A stretch of 64,000 bases of DNA from Marinicellulosiphila megalodicopiae (GCF_045862395.1 NZ_AP023087.1:3968001-4032000); one strand, 5' to 3'. Counted from the stretch's first letter, positions 1 through 9,211 are shown. Made by a program: numbers and translations. The notes: generated from the sequence alone by a model not told the origin.

Positions 1-226
1 GTTCAGTGGCCAATCGTTGATCACATAATTGAGATAGCTGTATATTATTTTCAACAAAAGCAATGACATCGCTTGTTTGCGCGAAGCTATCTGAGAGTAA
101 TTGGGTGTTATTTTGGGAGCTAGCAGGTTCCATTTTTGGCTTCAATACCAATGGAGATTCTGCATGAGTGTAAAAAATAACAAAATTGAGCGTTATCAAT
201 GTGATGGTTTTATTTAAGAAATTCAT
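1..226 (-). CDS. Secreted protein of unknown function, N-terminal part only
   Basis: The first 75 codons of a gene that runs off the left edge of the window. The start ATG lies at 224-226. The first 22 residues form a signal peptide: a Lys near the N-terminus, a hydrophobic stretch and a Thr-His-Ala end that suits signal peptidase I. The exported part visible here is polar, with many Asn, Gln and Ser, and shows no motif I recognise. It is therefore probably periplasmic or secreted. In E. coli clpB follows pgeF, but this is clearly not ClpB. The product cannot be named from this fragment. Confidence 0.6.
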   Translation of the reverse strand, partial: MNFLNKTITLITLNFVIFYTHAESPLVLKPKMEPASSQNNTQLLSDSFAQTSDVIAFVENNIQLSQLCDQRLATE

Positions 227-306
227 ATGTATAAACCTTAAAATGAAATGTAATGGCATCATAATATAAAACACAACTGAATCGTGACTGAATTAATTGT
301 GATGCT

Positions 307-1068
307 TTAATTTTTTTGCTTAAGCCAAATAAAATGGGCCATTCGTCCAGTTTTATCGCCCTGTCGATAGGAGAATAATTTAGGATCAGTGACTGTACAA
401 AACTGCTCGCATGTAATATCTGTGATTTGATTTTGAATCAAAATGACATGGGCTATTTGATATATATTTGCCATTGTTTTACCAGGACTATGCTCTGCTG
501 CAAAGGCTGTTTGAAACTGCGGGGATTTTTCAATAAACTGATTTCTAACATCTATTCCTACTTCAAAGGCATTAACACCAATTGCAGCTCCTAAATACGC
601 TTGAATGTGTTTTGTTTTAAACAAAGCTAAACTTTGCTCAATTACGCCATTCAATAATCCACGCCAACCACCATGGATAATTGCAACTTCTTTTCCGTTT
701 TTATCTGCCAAGAATATTGGTAAACAATCTGCGGTTAAAACCGCACAAATACTTTCATTTAAACGGGTATACGACGCATCGGCATTCACACCTATATTTT
801 GAACATTCGCCTCAACACAGTGATTGCTGTGAATTTGATTAAGCCAGATGATAGGTTTTGTCAGTTTTTGCTGACAAATTAAATACTGTCGATTATTGTC
901 AACCTCTGCAATGGAATTCTGTTGCTCATGCTCATTAAAAACATGCTTCGCCAAATTAAAGCTCTGGGGAAATTGCGTATTTTTTAATGTAAATCCGGCC
1001 CGAATATTCGGATGACAATCCCAATTAAGAGATTGCCAAACTGAATTTTGGTTATCAATAACGCTCAT
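307..1068 (-). CDS. pgeF: Peptidoglycan editing factor PgeF / YfiH-type laccase-domain protein
   Basis: 253 residues, normal length for the YfiH (Pfam Cu-oxidase_4) family. The metal-site residues are visible: His80 in LNQIH, Cys115 in TADCLP and His132 in HGGWRGL, with the family's usual spacing. Members were first called multicopper polyphenol oxidases; the human homologue FAMIN and bacterial members act on purine nucleosides, and E. coli PgeF prevents misincorporation of L-Ser into peptidoglycan precursors. The start overlaps the 3' end of rluD by 14 bases, the conserved rluD-pgeF arrangement, so the two are probably cotranscribed and translationally coupled. Family assignment is secure; the physiological substrate here is not shown by the sequence. 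Confidence 0.93.
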   Translation of the reverse strand: MSVIDNQNSVWQSLNWDCHPNIRAGFTLKNTQFPQSFNLAKHVFNEHEQQNSIAEVDNNRQYLICQQKLTKPIIWLNQIHSNHCVEANVQNIGVNADASYTRLNESICAVLTADCLPIFLADKNGKEVAIIHGGWRGLLNGVIEQSLALFKTKHIQAYLGAAIGVNAFEVGIDVRNQFIEKSPQFQTAFAAEHSPGKTMANIYQIAHVILIQNQITDITCEQFCTVTDPKLFSYRQGDKTGRMAHFIWLKQKN

Positions 1069-2020
1069 GTGAGTCGAATTCTGTTTGTAACTCGGCCAGT
1101 AAATTTACGAAATCTTCTGGGAGATCACATTCAAAGCTCATTTGATCTTGGGTAAGCGGGTGGATTAACTCTAAATGCTGTGCATGTAATGCCTGTCGTG
1201 GAAACGACTTTAATGCAAATTGAAGTTCAGGTGAGATACCTTTTGGTAAACGTAATCGTCCTGCGTAAGTACTATCACCTACTAATGGATAGTGCAAATA
1301 CGCCATATGGACTCGAATTTGATGAGTTCGACCCGTTTCTAACTTTAAACGTATATGAGTGTGGTGATCGTATTTTTTAATCAGTCGATAGTGAGTAATT
1401 GCCTCTTTTCCCATTGGCTGCACTGCCATTTTAGTACGCTGGGTACTATGGCGCGCGATAGGTTCATCAACTACTCCACCTCCGGTTAATTGACCACATA
1501 CCACTGCTTCGTATTCACGCCCCATTTCTCGGGTTTGAAGTTGTTGAATTAAATGCGTATGCGCATCTAATGTACGCGCAACCACCATTAATCCTGTTGT
1601 ATCTTTATCAATACGATGAACAATACCTGCACGAGGTACCTGAGATAATTCAGGGTAATGAAACAAAAGTGCATTTAAAAGTGTGCCGTCTTGATTACCG
1701 GCACCAGGATGCACAACTAAGTTTGTCGGTTTATTGATCACAATAATTGTGTCATCTTCATAAACCACTGTAATAGGTATGTCTTGAGGCTGGTGATCCA
1801 AAGCCATTTCAAGACTGCCGTTTAGCAGCATGACTTCGCCCCCGGTTAATTTTTCTTTGCTTTTACGTTTTTTTCCATCAACAGTTAATTCACCTGATGC
1901 GATCCAAGCTTGTAACTTCGAGCGCGAATATTCTGGGAACAATTGAACCGCGATATGGTCAACTCGTTGGTGGCTAAATTCGGTTGTAACGGTTCGTTCT
2001 TCATTTAGTGGTTCAGACAT
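1055..2020 (-). CDS. rluD: 23S rRNA pseudouridine(1911/1915/1917) synthase RluD
   Basis: 321 residues with an N-terminal S4 RNA-binding domain (about residues 15-75) and an RluA-type catalytic domain. The signature HRIDKDTTGL places the catalytic aspartate at Asp138, almost the same position as in E. coli RluD. The enzyme modifies three uridines in helix 69 of 23S rRNA and helps 50S assembly. It diverges from bamD and overlaps pgeF, the same neighbourhood as in E. coli and Pseudomonas, which supports RluD rather than RluA or RluC. Two further RluA-family enzymes are encoded at 15537-17082. Confidence 0.95.
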   Translation of the reverse strand: MSEPLNEERTVTTEFSHQRVDHIAVQLFPEYSRSKLQAWIASGELTVDGKKRKSKEKLTGGEVMLLNGSLEMALDHQPQDIPITVVYEDDTIIVINKPTNLVVHPGAGNQDGTLLNALLFHYPELSQVPRAGIVHRIDKDTTGLMVVARTLDAHTHLIQQLQTREMGREYEAVVCGQLTGGGVVDEPIARHSTQRTKMAVQPMGKEAITHYRLIKKYDHHTHIRLKLETGRTHQIRVHMAYLHYPLVGDSTYAGRLRLPKGISPELQFALKSFPRQALHAQHLELIHPLTQDQMSFECDLPEDFVNLLAELQTEFDSHERY

Positions 2021-2031
2021 GGTTTTTCCAG

Positions 2032-2060
2032 TTGGGCTAAAGTCAAAGCTGTGGTTAAAT
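2032..2060 (+). promoter_or_regulatory. Candidate sigma-70 promoter for bamD
   Basis: TTGGGC (2032-2037) and TTAAAT (2055-2060) are separated by 17 bases in the short divergent region between rluD and bamD, which would place the transcript start about 25 bases before the bamD ATG. The -35 matches only moderately, so this is a suggestion. Confidence 0.35.
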
Positions 2061-2091
2061 AGGCAGCTATTTTATCTATTTGGTTTATGTA

Positions 2092-2910
2092 ATGCAGTCA
2101 AAATTCTTACTATCTTGTATTTTAATTTTCTTAATTCAGGCTTGCGCCTCTGGTGATGTAGTCGACAGGCTAAAAAGCGAAGGCGAATTATTTCAAAACG
2201 CCCAGTCGTACTTAGAGCAAAAAAACTATTTAATGGCCATTGAGCAATTAAGTCTATTAGAGTCACGGTTCCCATTTGGTTTATACGCTAACGAAGTCAA
2301 ACTTCAATTAATTTATGCCCATTATCAAAATAGTGATTTTACGATTTCAGCTTTACATGCTGAACGTTTTATTCGATTTAATCTGGATCATCCACAATTG
2401 GATTATGCCTATTTTGTAAAAGCCATGGCTAAATATTCAGAATATCAAGCTTCCGCATCGAGCTTATTAAAACGCGGCCCTGAAGGGTTTGACCAAACAG
2501 CAGGCCAAGCAGCATTTGCAAACTTCCAGCAATTATTAGCGGTGTTTCCAAATACTCAATATAAAGTGCAGGCTCAAGCTAAAATGCGTATTTTAAAAGA
2601 AAATTTCGCGGCTTATGATAATCGCATTGCGATTTTTTACTTAAAAAGCCAAAACTATATTGCAGCTATTAATCGCGCAAACTATGTACTTGAAAACTTC
2701 CCAGGCTCACAACAACAAGCCGATGCATTAAGTGTTTTAATATTGGCTAACAAAGGGCTTGGCAATGAAGAACAAGCCCAGCATGCACTAGGATTACTAA
2801 AACAGTATTTCCCAGCGCATAAATCTTTAGTCTTGGGAGAATTTTCAACTCCTTTTGTAGAAGAAAAAAGATTATGGCTACAATTGCTGACCCTTGGATT
2901 TTTTAGCTAA
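2092..2910 (+). CDS. bamD: Outer membrane assembly lipoprotein BamD
   Basis: 272 residues from the ATG at 2092. An in-frame TTG 12 bases earlier would add four residues ahead of a perfect lipoprotein signal, so the ATG is preferred. The lipobox LIQAC gives an acylated Cys at residue 18. The mature protein is an array of tetratricopeptide-like helical pairs (for example SYLEQKNYLMAIEQL and the FPNTQYKVQAQAKM segment), as in BamD/YfiO. BamD is the essential lipoprotein partner of BamA, which is encoded at 24447-26789. Divergence from rluD is the conserved gammaproteobacterial context. The 3' end overlaps the convergent metal-permease gene by 8 bases. Confidence 0.95.
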   Translation: MQSKFLLSCILIFLIQACASGDVVDRLKSEGELFQNAQSYLEQKNYLMAIEQLSLLESRFPFGLYANEVKLQLIYAHYQNSDFTISALHAERFIRFNLDHPQLDYAYFVKAMAKYSEYQASASSLLKRGPEGFDQTAGQAAFANFQQLLAVFPNTQYKVQAQAKMRILKENFAAYDNRIAIFYLKSQNYIAAINRANYVLENFPGSQQQADALSVLILANKGLGNEEQAQHALGLLKQYFPAHKSLVLGEFSTPFVEEKRLWLQLLTLGFFS

Positions 2911-3550
2911 TCCAAATCACACCAATTGCAATAGACGCTACTCCTAAAAGCCCTTGAAAACCAATGGATAATTTTTGGGAGTACTTTGCAAGCTTAGTAT
3001 GACTTAAAGAAAGAATTCCTGCCAAAATAGTCATAGCAATGACCACCCCCACAGAAAATAACACTAAATACCCAATAGACATCCATAACGCAGACTGACC
3101 AGCCATGGGGATTAATGCAAGTACTGGCGCGCTTCCTGCCAAGCCATGCAATATACCTACTAATAAAGGCACGTGTTCGACATGAGTGCGCTTAGAATCT
3201 ACCCAATGCACATGTTTAATATCACCATGAGAATGAACTTCAAGCACTAATTTTTTACGCCAAATATTCCAAAGATTCCACACACCTAAAACAATCAATA
3301 CTATTCCCACAAACCATTCAGCATAACCGGTAAACGACTCAGATAGTTGCCAATTCAAAATAAATGCGATTAATCCCAAAACAATAACAGTAATGCCATG
3401 ACCAAATGCCCAATTCAAAGCATATCGACTGAATTTCCAGAACGAACCTTTTTTGTTATGCATATTGGAAACAGCCATGACATGGTCAGGTTCAAAGGCA
3501 TGAATCAGCCCGACAATTAAAGCGGTGAGTAAAATAGATTGTTCAAACAT
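2903..3550 (-). CDS. NicO/RcnA-superfamily metal permease (nickel/cobalt-type)
   Basis: 215 residues, six or so hydrophobic segments, so an inner-membrane protein. TM1 carries HAFEPDHVMAVSN, the His-x-x-x-Asp-His type motif of the NiCoT/NicO/UreH superfamily, and a second motif GHGITVIVLG follows in the next helix pair. A hydrophilic His-rich loop in the middle (HSHGDIKHVH, then HVEHVP) could bind metal. The family moves Ni2+ or Co2+ in or out; direction and ion cannot be decided. No urease or hydrogenase gene is nearby. Its end overlaps the convergent bamD end by 8 bases. Confidence 0.72.
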   Translation of the reverse strand: MFEQSILLTALIVGLIHAFEPDHVMAVSNMHNKKGSFWKFSRYALNWAFGHGITVIVLGLIAFILNWQLSESFTGYAEWFVGIVLIVLGVWNLWNIWRKKLVLEVHSHGDIKHVHWVDSKRTHVEHVPLLVGILHGLAGSAPVLALIPMAGQSALWMSIGYLVLFSVGVVIAMTILAGILSLSHTKLAKYSQKLSIGFQGLLGVASIAIGVIWIS

Positions 3551-3580
3551 GGGAAGGACTACTTAAATTGGAAAACGCGC

Positions 3581-3610
3581 ATATTACCTCAGTTGGCTAT
3601 TATTTACCAA
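3581..3610 (-). promoter_or_regulatory. Candidate promoter of the NicO-type permease gene
   Basis: Read on the minus strand, TTGGTA (3605-3610) and TAATAT (3581-3586) are 18 bases apart, followed by a GC-rich GCGCG discriminator. A transcript starting about 3575 would have a leader of some 25 bases. No clear ribosome binding site is seen before the ATG. Confidence 0.4.
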
Positions 3611-3651
3611 GATTGCACCGATCTGTCCTGTCATATTTATTATCTTTTAAA

Positions 3652-3679
3652 CAAAAAAAAGCCAGCTTTCGCTGGCTTT
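3652..3679 (-). terminator. Intrinsic terminator after the GH5 lipoprotein gene
   Basis: Nine-base arms AAAGCCAGC / GCTGGCTTT (3658-3666, 3671-3679) with a four-base loop, followed on the minus strand by eight T residues. It lies just past the stop codon of the 3697-7266 gene. Confidence 0.9.
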
Positions 3680-3696
3680 AAAAGGTTATTGATTTA

Positions 3697-6600
3697 TTAA
3701 TTCGCGTTATCGTTACCGATCATTGGCGCTAAACAGCTTTCCAAATAATCCATTTTCCAAGTATTTACGCTTTCCCAATCATTGCCCAATATACCACCTG
3801 TATCGCCTGAGTTTGGATTCCAAGCCCAGTAAGTGAAAGAGAATCCTTCACTTCGATCACACATGTATTCAACAAACGATTCAAACCATTTGTTTGATGC
3901 TGAATTGGCAATATCATTTTTAATACCAAACTCACCTATAAACATGTGCCCGAAACTTTCGTTATAGATATAGCCAAAACGATCTTCCCAAATATATTGT
4001 AAATTTCGTGGGAATGACGAATCTTTAAACCATGGCTGCACATAAACTTCAGGACCGTATTCATGCGGTGAATAAACCAATTTTGAATTATCAATTGCAA
4101 AATTAATTGGATAATCACGCACGCCTTTTAAGTTCCCGCCCCACCAGTATGAATCTAATGCTTTTTGTGCATCATCCATTTCTTGGTGACCATTTAAATG
4201 CTCGACGCCCTCCACGATAATTAACACATTTGGGTTAATTTGTTGAATGGCATTACCAGCACGTTCAGCTGCTGAGTTCCAGTTCATAGAAGGATCAGCT
4301 GACCCCCAAGCCGCCTCAAAGTGTGGTTCGTTATTTAAATCAAATGCAATTACCGCATCTTGATTTTGGTAACGCGTTGCTAACTCTTTCCAAGTATCGA
4401 TCCACTGTTGTTCTGTGCCAAACTCTGATACCCAGTGACCTTCAACTAGATAACGATCAGATGCACGTGAGTGAGAGTCTAATACTACTTTTAATCCAAT
4501 ATCATCCGCATATTCAATAATGGCATCCATTAGATCAAGTGGCGTTTGAGAAGCATTCATGCCATTGGCAGTAAGATCGATATCTAATTCGGCCAATGTT
4601 AAGTCGCCATCTAAAGAACGCTTAATTACTTCATCAGAGAACGGAATACGAACAGTGTTGAATTTAAGCAGTTTGATATGATCCAGCATCTGCTCATAAG
4701 TACGACCGCCTTCCCAAATACCCATTGGAATTAAGTTTTTAGTTTCAAAACCAAACCAATTAACACCCGTCAAGCGAACCATGTCGCCATTTGAATCGTA
4801 TAAACGACGAGCTTCATTTCCAGGGCCTGTCCCAACATGTAACCAGTTATTATTACCGTTTGGCAGTAATTCATTTGCAGTTTTAACATCTGCTTGCACT
4901 TGAGTGCCGGCTTCAGTGATGGTTGCTATTGAGAAGTCAATGTATGGATTTTCAATTAACGTTGGTACGTCTTGATTTTCCACATCCGCACCTTCACAGT
5001 CAGCATCATACTCATCATTTTTCCAAGCAAAACTATCAACATTTAAACCCGTACCGAAGAATTCAATACGGTCGATGTACATTTCCCAATTACCCGGAGT
5101 TTTAGATTGAAAGAAGAACTTAGTAGCAAATTTACCATCATCAACAAAGCTCTCACCTTCAATGTTAGAAAACTCTTCACCAACAAAGTCAGAAGCATCT
5201 AAACGAATTGTTTGATATGTGCTACTTAACGAATAAGTAGAACCAAGTGCTCCGTCATACGCTGCGTAATTACCCCAATCAGGTTTATATGCTTCAATTG
5301 GTTCTAACATAGGTACAAATTCACCCGAACCTTTAACTGTAATTTCAATGTAATCTAAGTTAGTCAAATCAACTTCATGTTCTTCAAATAAAATATTGGT
5401 GCCTACGCCTGCATATTCACTCACCTGCATTTTCACATGCAATGCATAACGATCTTGGTCAACATTTGGATCACCGCGCTCAACTGCCTCAATGATATTA
5501 TATGGATTAATTGCTAAACCACTTGCATTGGTAATTGTGGTGGCATCATCTCCAAATACATACCAATAGCCGCCGCCTTCTGTGTAGTTTTCACAATAGT
5601 TAATTGCTACTGCGCCACCTAAGTTATTTTGATGATCGGCATCATTAAAGTCATCTAAAACAATTTTATTCTCATTACCAAAATCAAACACGTGATGAGC
5701 AGGTAAATTATATTCAACTACCCCACCATTTTCATCGATGGTAACAACACGAGGAGTTGGATAATCAAGTGGAGATTCACCGTATGGAATTTTTGTATAA
5801 ATCACATTACCAGATCTTAATTCCCCTGATTGCATGCTGTCTTCTATCGCGTCATCAACTAAATCTTGAGGGACTGGCAACTCACCGTTATATGCACCCG
5901 TTGGATCTCTTAATACCACGTTGATTGAATCACTATCAGTCTTACCAGCTGCATCCTCAACCGTTAAAGTAGCGGTGTATGTTCCAGGGTCTGAAAAAGT
6001 GACTGCGGCAGTCGGACCATTGAAATTTTGTCCATTTATCACCCAAGAAAAAGCGACAATACCATTATCATCATCTGAATCAGTACTTGTGAAGTAAACA
6101 GTCTGCGGTGCATCCCCTGATGTTATATCGGCTGCTGCTACTGCATTTGGCTTTTGATTAGCAGGGGTCACTTTTATAGATATACTATCAATTGATTGAT
6201 TACCTTGCGCGTCAGTTACGGTTAGTTGAGCGTTGTACGTTCCTGGTGTTGTAAAGGTTTTGTTAACTATTTCACCTGGTAATGAATCACCACCAATCAC
6301 CCAGTCATAAGTTAAGCCAGATAGATCGCCATCATTAGTTGAGCTGGAACCATTAAAAGTCACGGTTAATGGTGCTTCGCCTTCTAATACATTTGCATTT
6401 GCAACCGCTGTAAGGTCACCATTTTCTGCAAGGACATTAATCGTTACTGTGTCAGTATCAAACAACCCTTCCATATCCGTAACGGTTAACGTCACAATAT
6501 ATTCGCCACCAACGGTAAACTCATAGTCCGTTTTGGCTGTGGTTGCTATATTGGTTCCATTTATATCCCACAAATAAGTTAATCCAGATACACCACCATC

Positions 6601-7266
6601 ATCAGAGCTTGATGCGTCAAAGTTTACCGTTAAATCTGCGCTACCTGTCAGTTTATCTGCAATTGCTACAGCTGTCGGCTTTGCATTTGCATCGGTTAAA
6701 TTGATGGTAGTTGTCGTTGAATTTGTGTGGAAATCCCCATCCTCAACAGTAAGTGTGATTACATACTGCCCACCTTCTTCGAATTTATAGGTTTGCTTTC
6801 CACCGAACAACGTTTCACCATTGATTGACCATTGATAACCGATTACCCCTACATCATCCGTGGAACCTGTCCCATCAAATGTAATACTCATCGGCGCTTG
6901 GCCTGTTGTTGCGCTTGGTGTTATTTTAGCAACAGGAATTAGTGGGGCAGTGGCTTCAATCGTAATGGTTTCAGTATAGTTTACCGACTGTTTACCATCA
7001 CTCACATCTACACTCACCAATACATCACCAGGACTATTAGGTAGAGATATTGTTCTGCCAGTGTCAGGCTGAATTTGACCATTAACTGTCCAAGTATAAG
7101 TTAAAGGATCATTATCAGAATCAGTGGCTATTGCAGTCAATAGATTATTAGATTGATGCATTATAATAGTAGGGGGAGTATTTTCCGGTGAACTTGAGCG
7201 TGTGCATCCATTAAGGGCAAGGATTGCACCCAATGTACAGACAAGGATCGTTTTATTAAAAATCAT
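3697..7266 (-). CDS. Exported multi-PKD lipoprotein with GH5 glycoside hydrolase (cellulase-like) domain
   Basis: 1189 residues from the ATG at 7264-7266, which has GAGG eight bases upstream; a TTG 12 bases further up lies in that site. The lipobox LALNGC puts the acylated Cys at residue 21. Order: about five PKD/Ig-like repeats (30-455, recurring DGTGSTDD, DASSSDD and YTATLTVED motifs), a linker, a carbohydrate-binding region resembling CBM11/CIA30 (about 540-740), and a GH5 (alpha/beta)8 domain (about 800-1180). GH5 landmarks are GVNWFGFET, NNEPH (acid/base Glu980), HEYGPEVY and GEFG (nucleophile Glu1112). GVNWFGFET suggests an endo-beta-1,4-glucanase-like enzyme, perhaps subfamily 1. It probably sits on the outer membrane and cuts cellulose or a related beta-glucan. 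Monocistronic, with its own terminator. Confidence 0.88.
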   Translation of the reverse strand: MIFNKTILVCTLGAILALNGCTRSSSPENTPPTIIMHQSNNLLTAIATDSDNDPLTYTWTVNGQIQPDTGRTISLPNSPGDVLVSVDVSDGKQSVNYTETITIEATAPLIPVAKITPSATTGQAPMSITFDGTGSTDDVGVIGYQWSINGETLFGGKQTYKFEEGGQYVITLTVEDGDFHTNSTTTTINLTDANAKPTAVAIADKLTGSADLTVNFDASSSDDGGVSGLTYLWDINGTNIATTAKTDYEFTVGGEYIVTLTVTDMEGLFDTDTVTINVLAENGDLTAVANANVLEGEAPLTVTFNGSSSTNDGDLSGLTYDWVIGGDSLPGEIVNKTFTTPGTYNAQLTVTDAQGNQSIDSISIKVTPANQKPNAVAAADITSGDAPQTVYFTSTDSDDDNGIVAFSWVINGQNFNGPTAAVTFSDPGTYTATLTVEDAAGKTDSDSINVVLRDPTGAYNGELPVPQDLVDDAIEDSMQSGELRSGNVIYTKIPYGESPLDYPTPRVVTIDENGGVVEYNLPAHHVFDFGNENKIVLDDFNDADHQNNLGGAVAINYCENYTEGGGYWYVFGDDATTITNASGLAINPYNIIEAVERGDPNVDQDRYALHVKMQVSEYAGVGTNILFEEHEVDLTNLDYIEITVKGSGEFVPMLEPIEAYKPDWGNYAAYDGALGSTYSLSSTYQTIRLDASDFVGEEFSNIEGESFVDDGKFATKFFFQSKTPGNWEMYIDRIEFFGTGLNVDSFAWKNDEYDADCEGADVENQDVPTLIENPYIDFSIATITEAGTQVQADVKTANELLPNGNNNWLHVGTGPGNEARRLYDSNGDMVRLTGVNWFGFETKNLIPMGIWEGGRTYEQMLDHIKLLKFNTVRIPFSDEVIKRSLDGDLTLAELDIDLTANGMNASQTPLDLMDAIIEYADDIGLKVVLDSHSRASDRYLVEGHWVSEFGTEQQWIDTWKELATRYQNQDAVIAFDLNNEPHFEAAWGSADPSMNWNSAAERAGNAIQQINPNVLIIVEGVEHLNGHQEMDDAQKALDSYWWGGNLKGVRDYPINFAIDNSKLVYSPHEYGPEVYVQPWFKDSSFPRNLQYIWEDRFGYIYNESFGHMFIGEFGIKNDIANSASNKWFESFVEYMCDRSEGFSFTYWAWNPNSGDTGGILGNDWESVNTWKMDYLESCLAPMIGNDNAN

Positions 7267-7616
7267 TTTATACCTCAACGTTTAATAGAAATGACGTTCT
7301 GAGATAACAAACTGCTTTTTCATACACTTTAATGCACGTCAAAGCGACAACATTTAGTTTTCTCTATTCGTTTAATTTCAAAAGGGCAAATTAAATTCAA
7401 CTTGCCGCAACTTTTTGTTTGGAATACTTCAAACATAAGCATGTTATGAAGTCTCCCTAGAAGTTGTAAAAAATATAATTCGAATCCATCGCTTATTTTT
7501 TACAATTCATCACAGTTGCTTGATGCTAGTCTTAGCTTAATTATTAGACAAATAGAGTTTGATCAATATATGTACAACATCACAAATTTAGAATTTATTT
7601 TTGTTACTTGAATGTA
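7267..7616. other. 350-base intergenic region upstream of the GH5 gene
   Basis: No convincing gene. It must hold the promoter of the GH5 lipoprotein gene and the 3' end of the epmA transcript. The only structure I can support is the 12-base inverted repeat at 7464-7505; the rest is AT-rich and unremarkable. Confidence 0.6.
7464..7505. repeat. Perfect 12-base inverted repeat upstream of the GH5 gene
   Basis: TTGTAAAAAATA at 7464-7475 is exactly inverted as TATTTTTTACAA at 7494-7505, with an 18-base spacer. It lies about 200 bases before the GH5 start codon. It could be a paired operator or an AT-rich hairpin; without GC pairs and a T tract it is a poor terminator. Confidence 0.55.
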
Positions 7617-8573
7617 CTATGCACGATTTGCATCAAAACTTAACACCTGTTTAATGTCCGTTTTTTCAAGTGCAAGCATCATTACACGATCCAAACCTAC
7701 TGCGACTCCTGAACATTCGGGTAATCCATTATTTAATGCTTCAATCAATAAATGATCCAAGTTAATTTGCGGTTTGTTTTGAGATTTTCGTAACGTATTA
7801 TCCTTTTTAAATCGAGTTAGCTGCTCTAAGGCATCTGTCAATTCCCAATAACCATTTGCTAACTCTAAACCATTGGCATACAACTCAAAACGATGGGCAA
7901 CCAATTGACTATTCTCATCTAATTCTGTTTTTGCAAGCGATGCCTGACTTGGCGGATATTGTGTAATAAAGCACCACTTTTCTTGAGGTAACTTAGGCTC
8001 AACTACCATGCAAAAAAGCAGATCTAACAGCTCATCTCTTGAAAGCCCGACAGGTATTTCGCCAAGCAATTCAATGGCTTTGTGTTCAATTTTTTCATCA
8101 GAATCCACCGTCCAATCGATGGCAGTATGTTCAAATAGCGCCAATTTATAGCTTAATTCTAGCGTTTCACGCACAGGCATAAATTGATGAAGTAATTCGA
8201 CCACTTCGTCCATTAACTGCTTTAAGGACCAGTTTGGTCGATACCATTCTAACATTGAAAATTCACGATTATGGCGAGTCCCTTGTTCGTCTTGGCGAAA
8301 CGCAGGGCATATTTGATAAATCGGTCCGCTTTGGCTTGCTAACAATCGTTTCATATGAAATTCAGGTGAAGTATTTAAATATCCTACACCTTCAACTACA
8401 TAACTTTGAAGATTAGGCTCGGTATTACCACAGGCACTTAGTAATGGCGTTGTGACTTCCAAACATCCTTTATTATTAAAATACTCTCGAATGGTGTGTA
8501 TAATTTTTGCTCTTGCTTTTAATGTTTCAATCGTAGCACTGGGAGCCCACATTTCATTACTAGAATCGTTCAT
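7617..8573 (-). CDS. epmA: Elongation factor P--(R)-beta-lysine ligase EpmA
   Basis: 318 residues, close to E. coli EpmA (PoxA/YjeA/GenX, 325). It is a class II lysyl-tRNA-synthetase-like catalytic core without the anticodon-binding domain. Motif 2 FRQDEQGTRHNREFSMLEWY and motif 3 GVAVGLDRVMML are visible, with TSPEFHMKRLL ahead of them. It activates (R)-beta-lysine and attaches it to Lys34 of EF-P. The gene lies directly downstream of efp on the same strand, separated by a terminator-like hairpin, with epmB diverging on the other side of efp: the substrate protein and two modifying enzymes are side by side. Confidence 0.96.
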   Translation of the reverse strand: MNDSSNEMWAPSATIETLKARAKIIHTIREYFNNKGCLEVTTPLLSACGNTEPNLQSYVVEGVGYLNTSPEFHMKRLLASQSGPIYQICPAFRQDEQGTRHNREFSMLEWYRPNWSLKQLMDEVVELLHQFMPVRETLELSYKLALFEHTAIDWTVDSDEKIEHKAIELLGEIPVGLSRDELLDLLFCMVVEPKLPQEKWCFITQYPPSQASLAKTELDENSQLVAHRFELYANGLELANGYWELTDALEQLTRFKKDNTLRKSQNKPQINLDHLLIEALNNGLPECSGVAVGLDRVMMLALEKTDIKQVLSFDANRA

Positions 8574-8590
8574 AATTTTCTTTCACCCAT

Positions 8591-8614
8591 AAAAAAAGCG
8601 ATGATAACATCGCT
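8591..8614 (-). terminator. Intrinsic terminator or attenuator between efp and epmA
   Basis: Seven-base arms AGCGATG / CATCGCT (8597-8603, 8608-8614) with loop ATAA, followed on the minus strand by seven T residues. It would stop most efp transcripts and may let some read through into epmA. Confidence 0.8.
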
Positions 8615-8641
8615 CTAGTAGCACTAGTGTGTAGCAATCAA

Positions 8642-9211
8642 TTACTTGGCTCGACTTGAATATTCGCCAGTTCGAGTATCAACACGAATCACTTCGCCTT
8701 CAGCAATAAATAACGGAACTCGAACTACAGCGCCAGTTGTTAAAGTAGCAGGCTTAGACCCACCATTAGCCGTGTCGCCTTTTACACCGGGATCGGTTTC
8801 AGTAATCTCTAGATCAATAAAATTAGGAGGCGCTACAGTCAAAATCGCACCGTTAAATAAAGTCACTTCGTATTCAACCTGCTCTTTCAACCAATCTTTT
8901 ACATCTGAAATGGATTTTTCATCACCAGAGTATTGCTCAAAAGAGCCATCTGTTGCCATAAAAAACCAAAATTCACCATCGGTATACGAATACTCCATGG
9001 TGTATTCCATAACATCCGCACCCTCAAGAGATTCACCTGATTTAAATGTGCGCTCCCAAGTACGGCCTGTTGCTAAGTTTTTCATCTTAACTCGGTTAAA
9101 TGCTTGACCTTTACCTGGTTTTACAAATTCGTTTTCAACAATCGAACATGGGTCGCCATCTAATAAAACTTTAAGACCTGATTTGAATTCACTGGTAGAA
9201 TAGTTAGCCAT
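8642..9211 (-). CDS. efp: Translation elongation factor P
   Basis: 189 residues, the usual EF-P length, with three beta-barrel domains. The modified loop FVKPGKGQAF places the target lysine at Lys34, the residue beta-lysylated by EpmA in E. coli. The C-terminal ITETDPGVKGDT segment is the conserved EF-P signature. EF-P relieves ribosome stalling at polyproline stretches. The presence of EpmA and EpmB beside it indicates beta-lysylation rather than the rhamnosylation of Arg32 used in Pseudomonas. epmB diverges from the same short intergenic space. The 153-codon reading frame on the opposite strand is a shadow. Confidence 0.97.
   Translation of the reverse strand: MANYSTSEFKSGLKVLLDGDPCSIVENEFVKPGKGQAFNRVKMKNLATGRTWERTFKSGESLEGADVMEYTMEYSYTDGEFWFFMATDGSFEQYSGDEKSISDVKDWLKEQVEYEVTLFNGAILTVAPPNFIDLEITETDPGVKGDTANGGSKPATLTTGAVVRVPLFIAEGEVIRVDTRTGEYSSRAK

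Noticed and set aside
8646..9107. 153-codon open frame on the plus strand opposite efp
   Set aside because: It is antisense to the highly conserved EF-P gene, has no ribosome binding site and its protein looks like nothing known.
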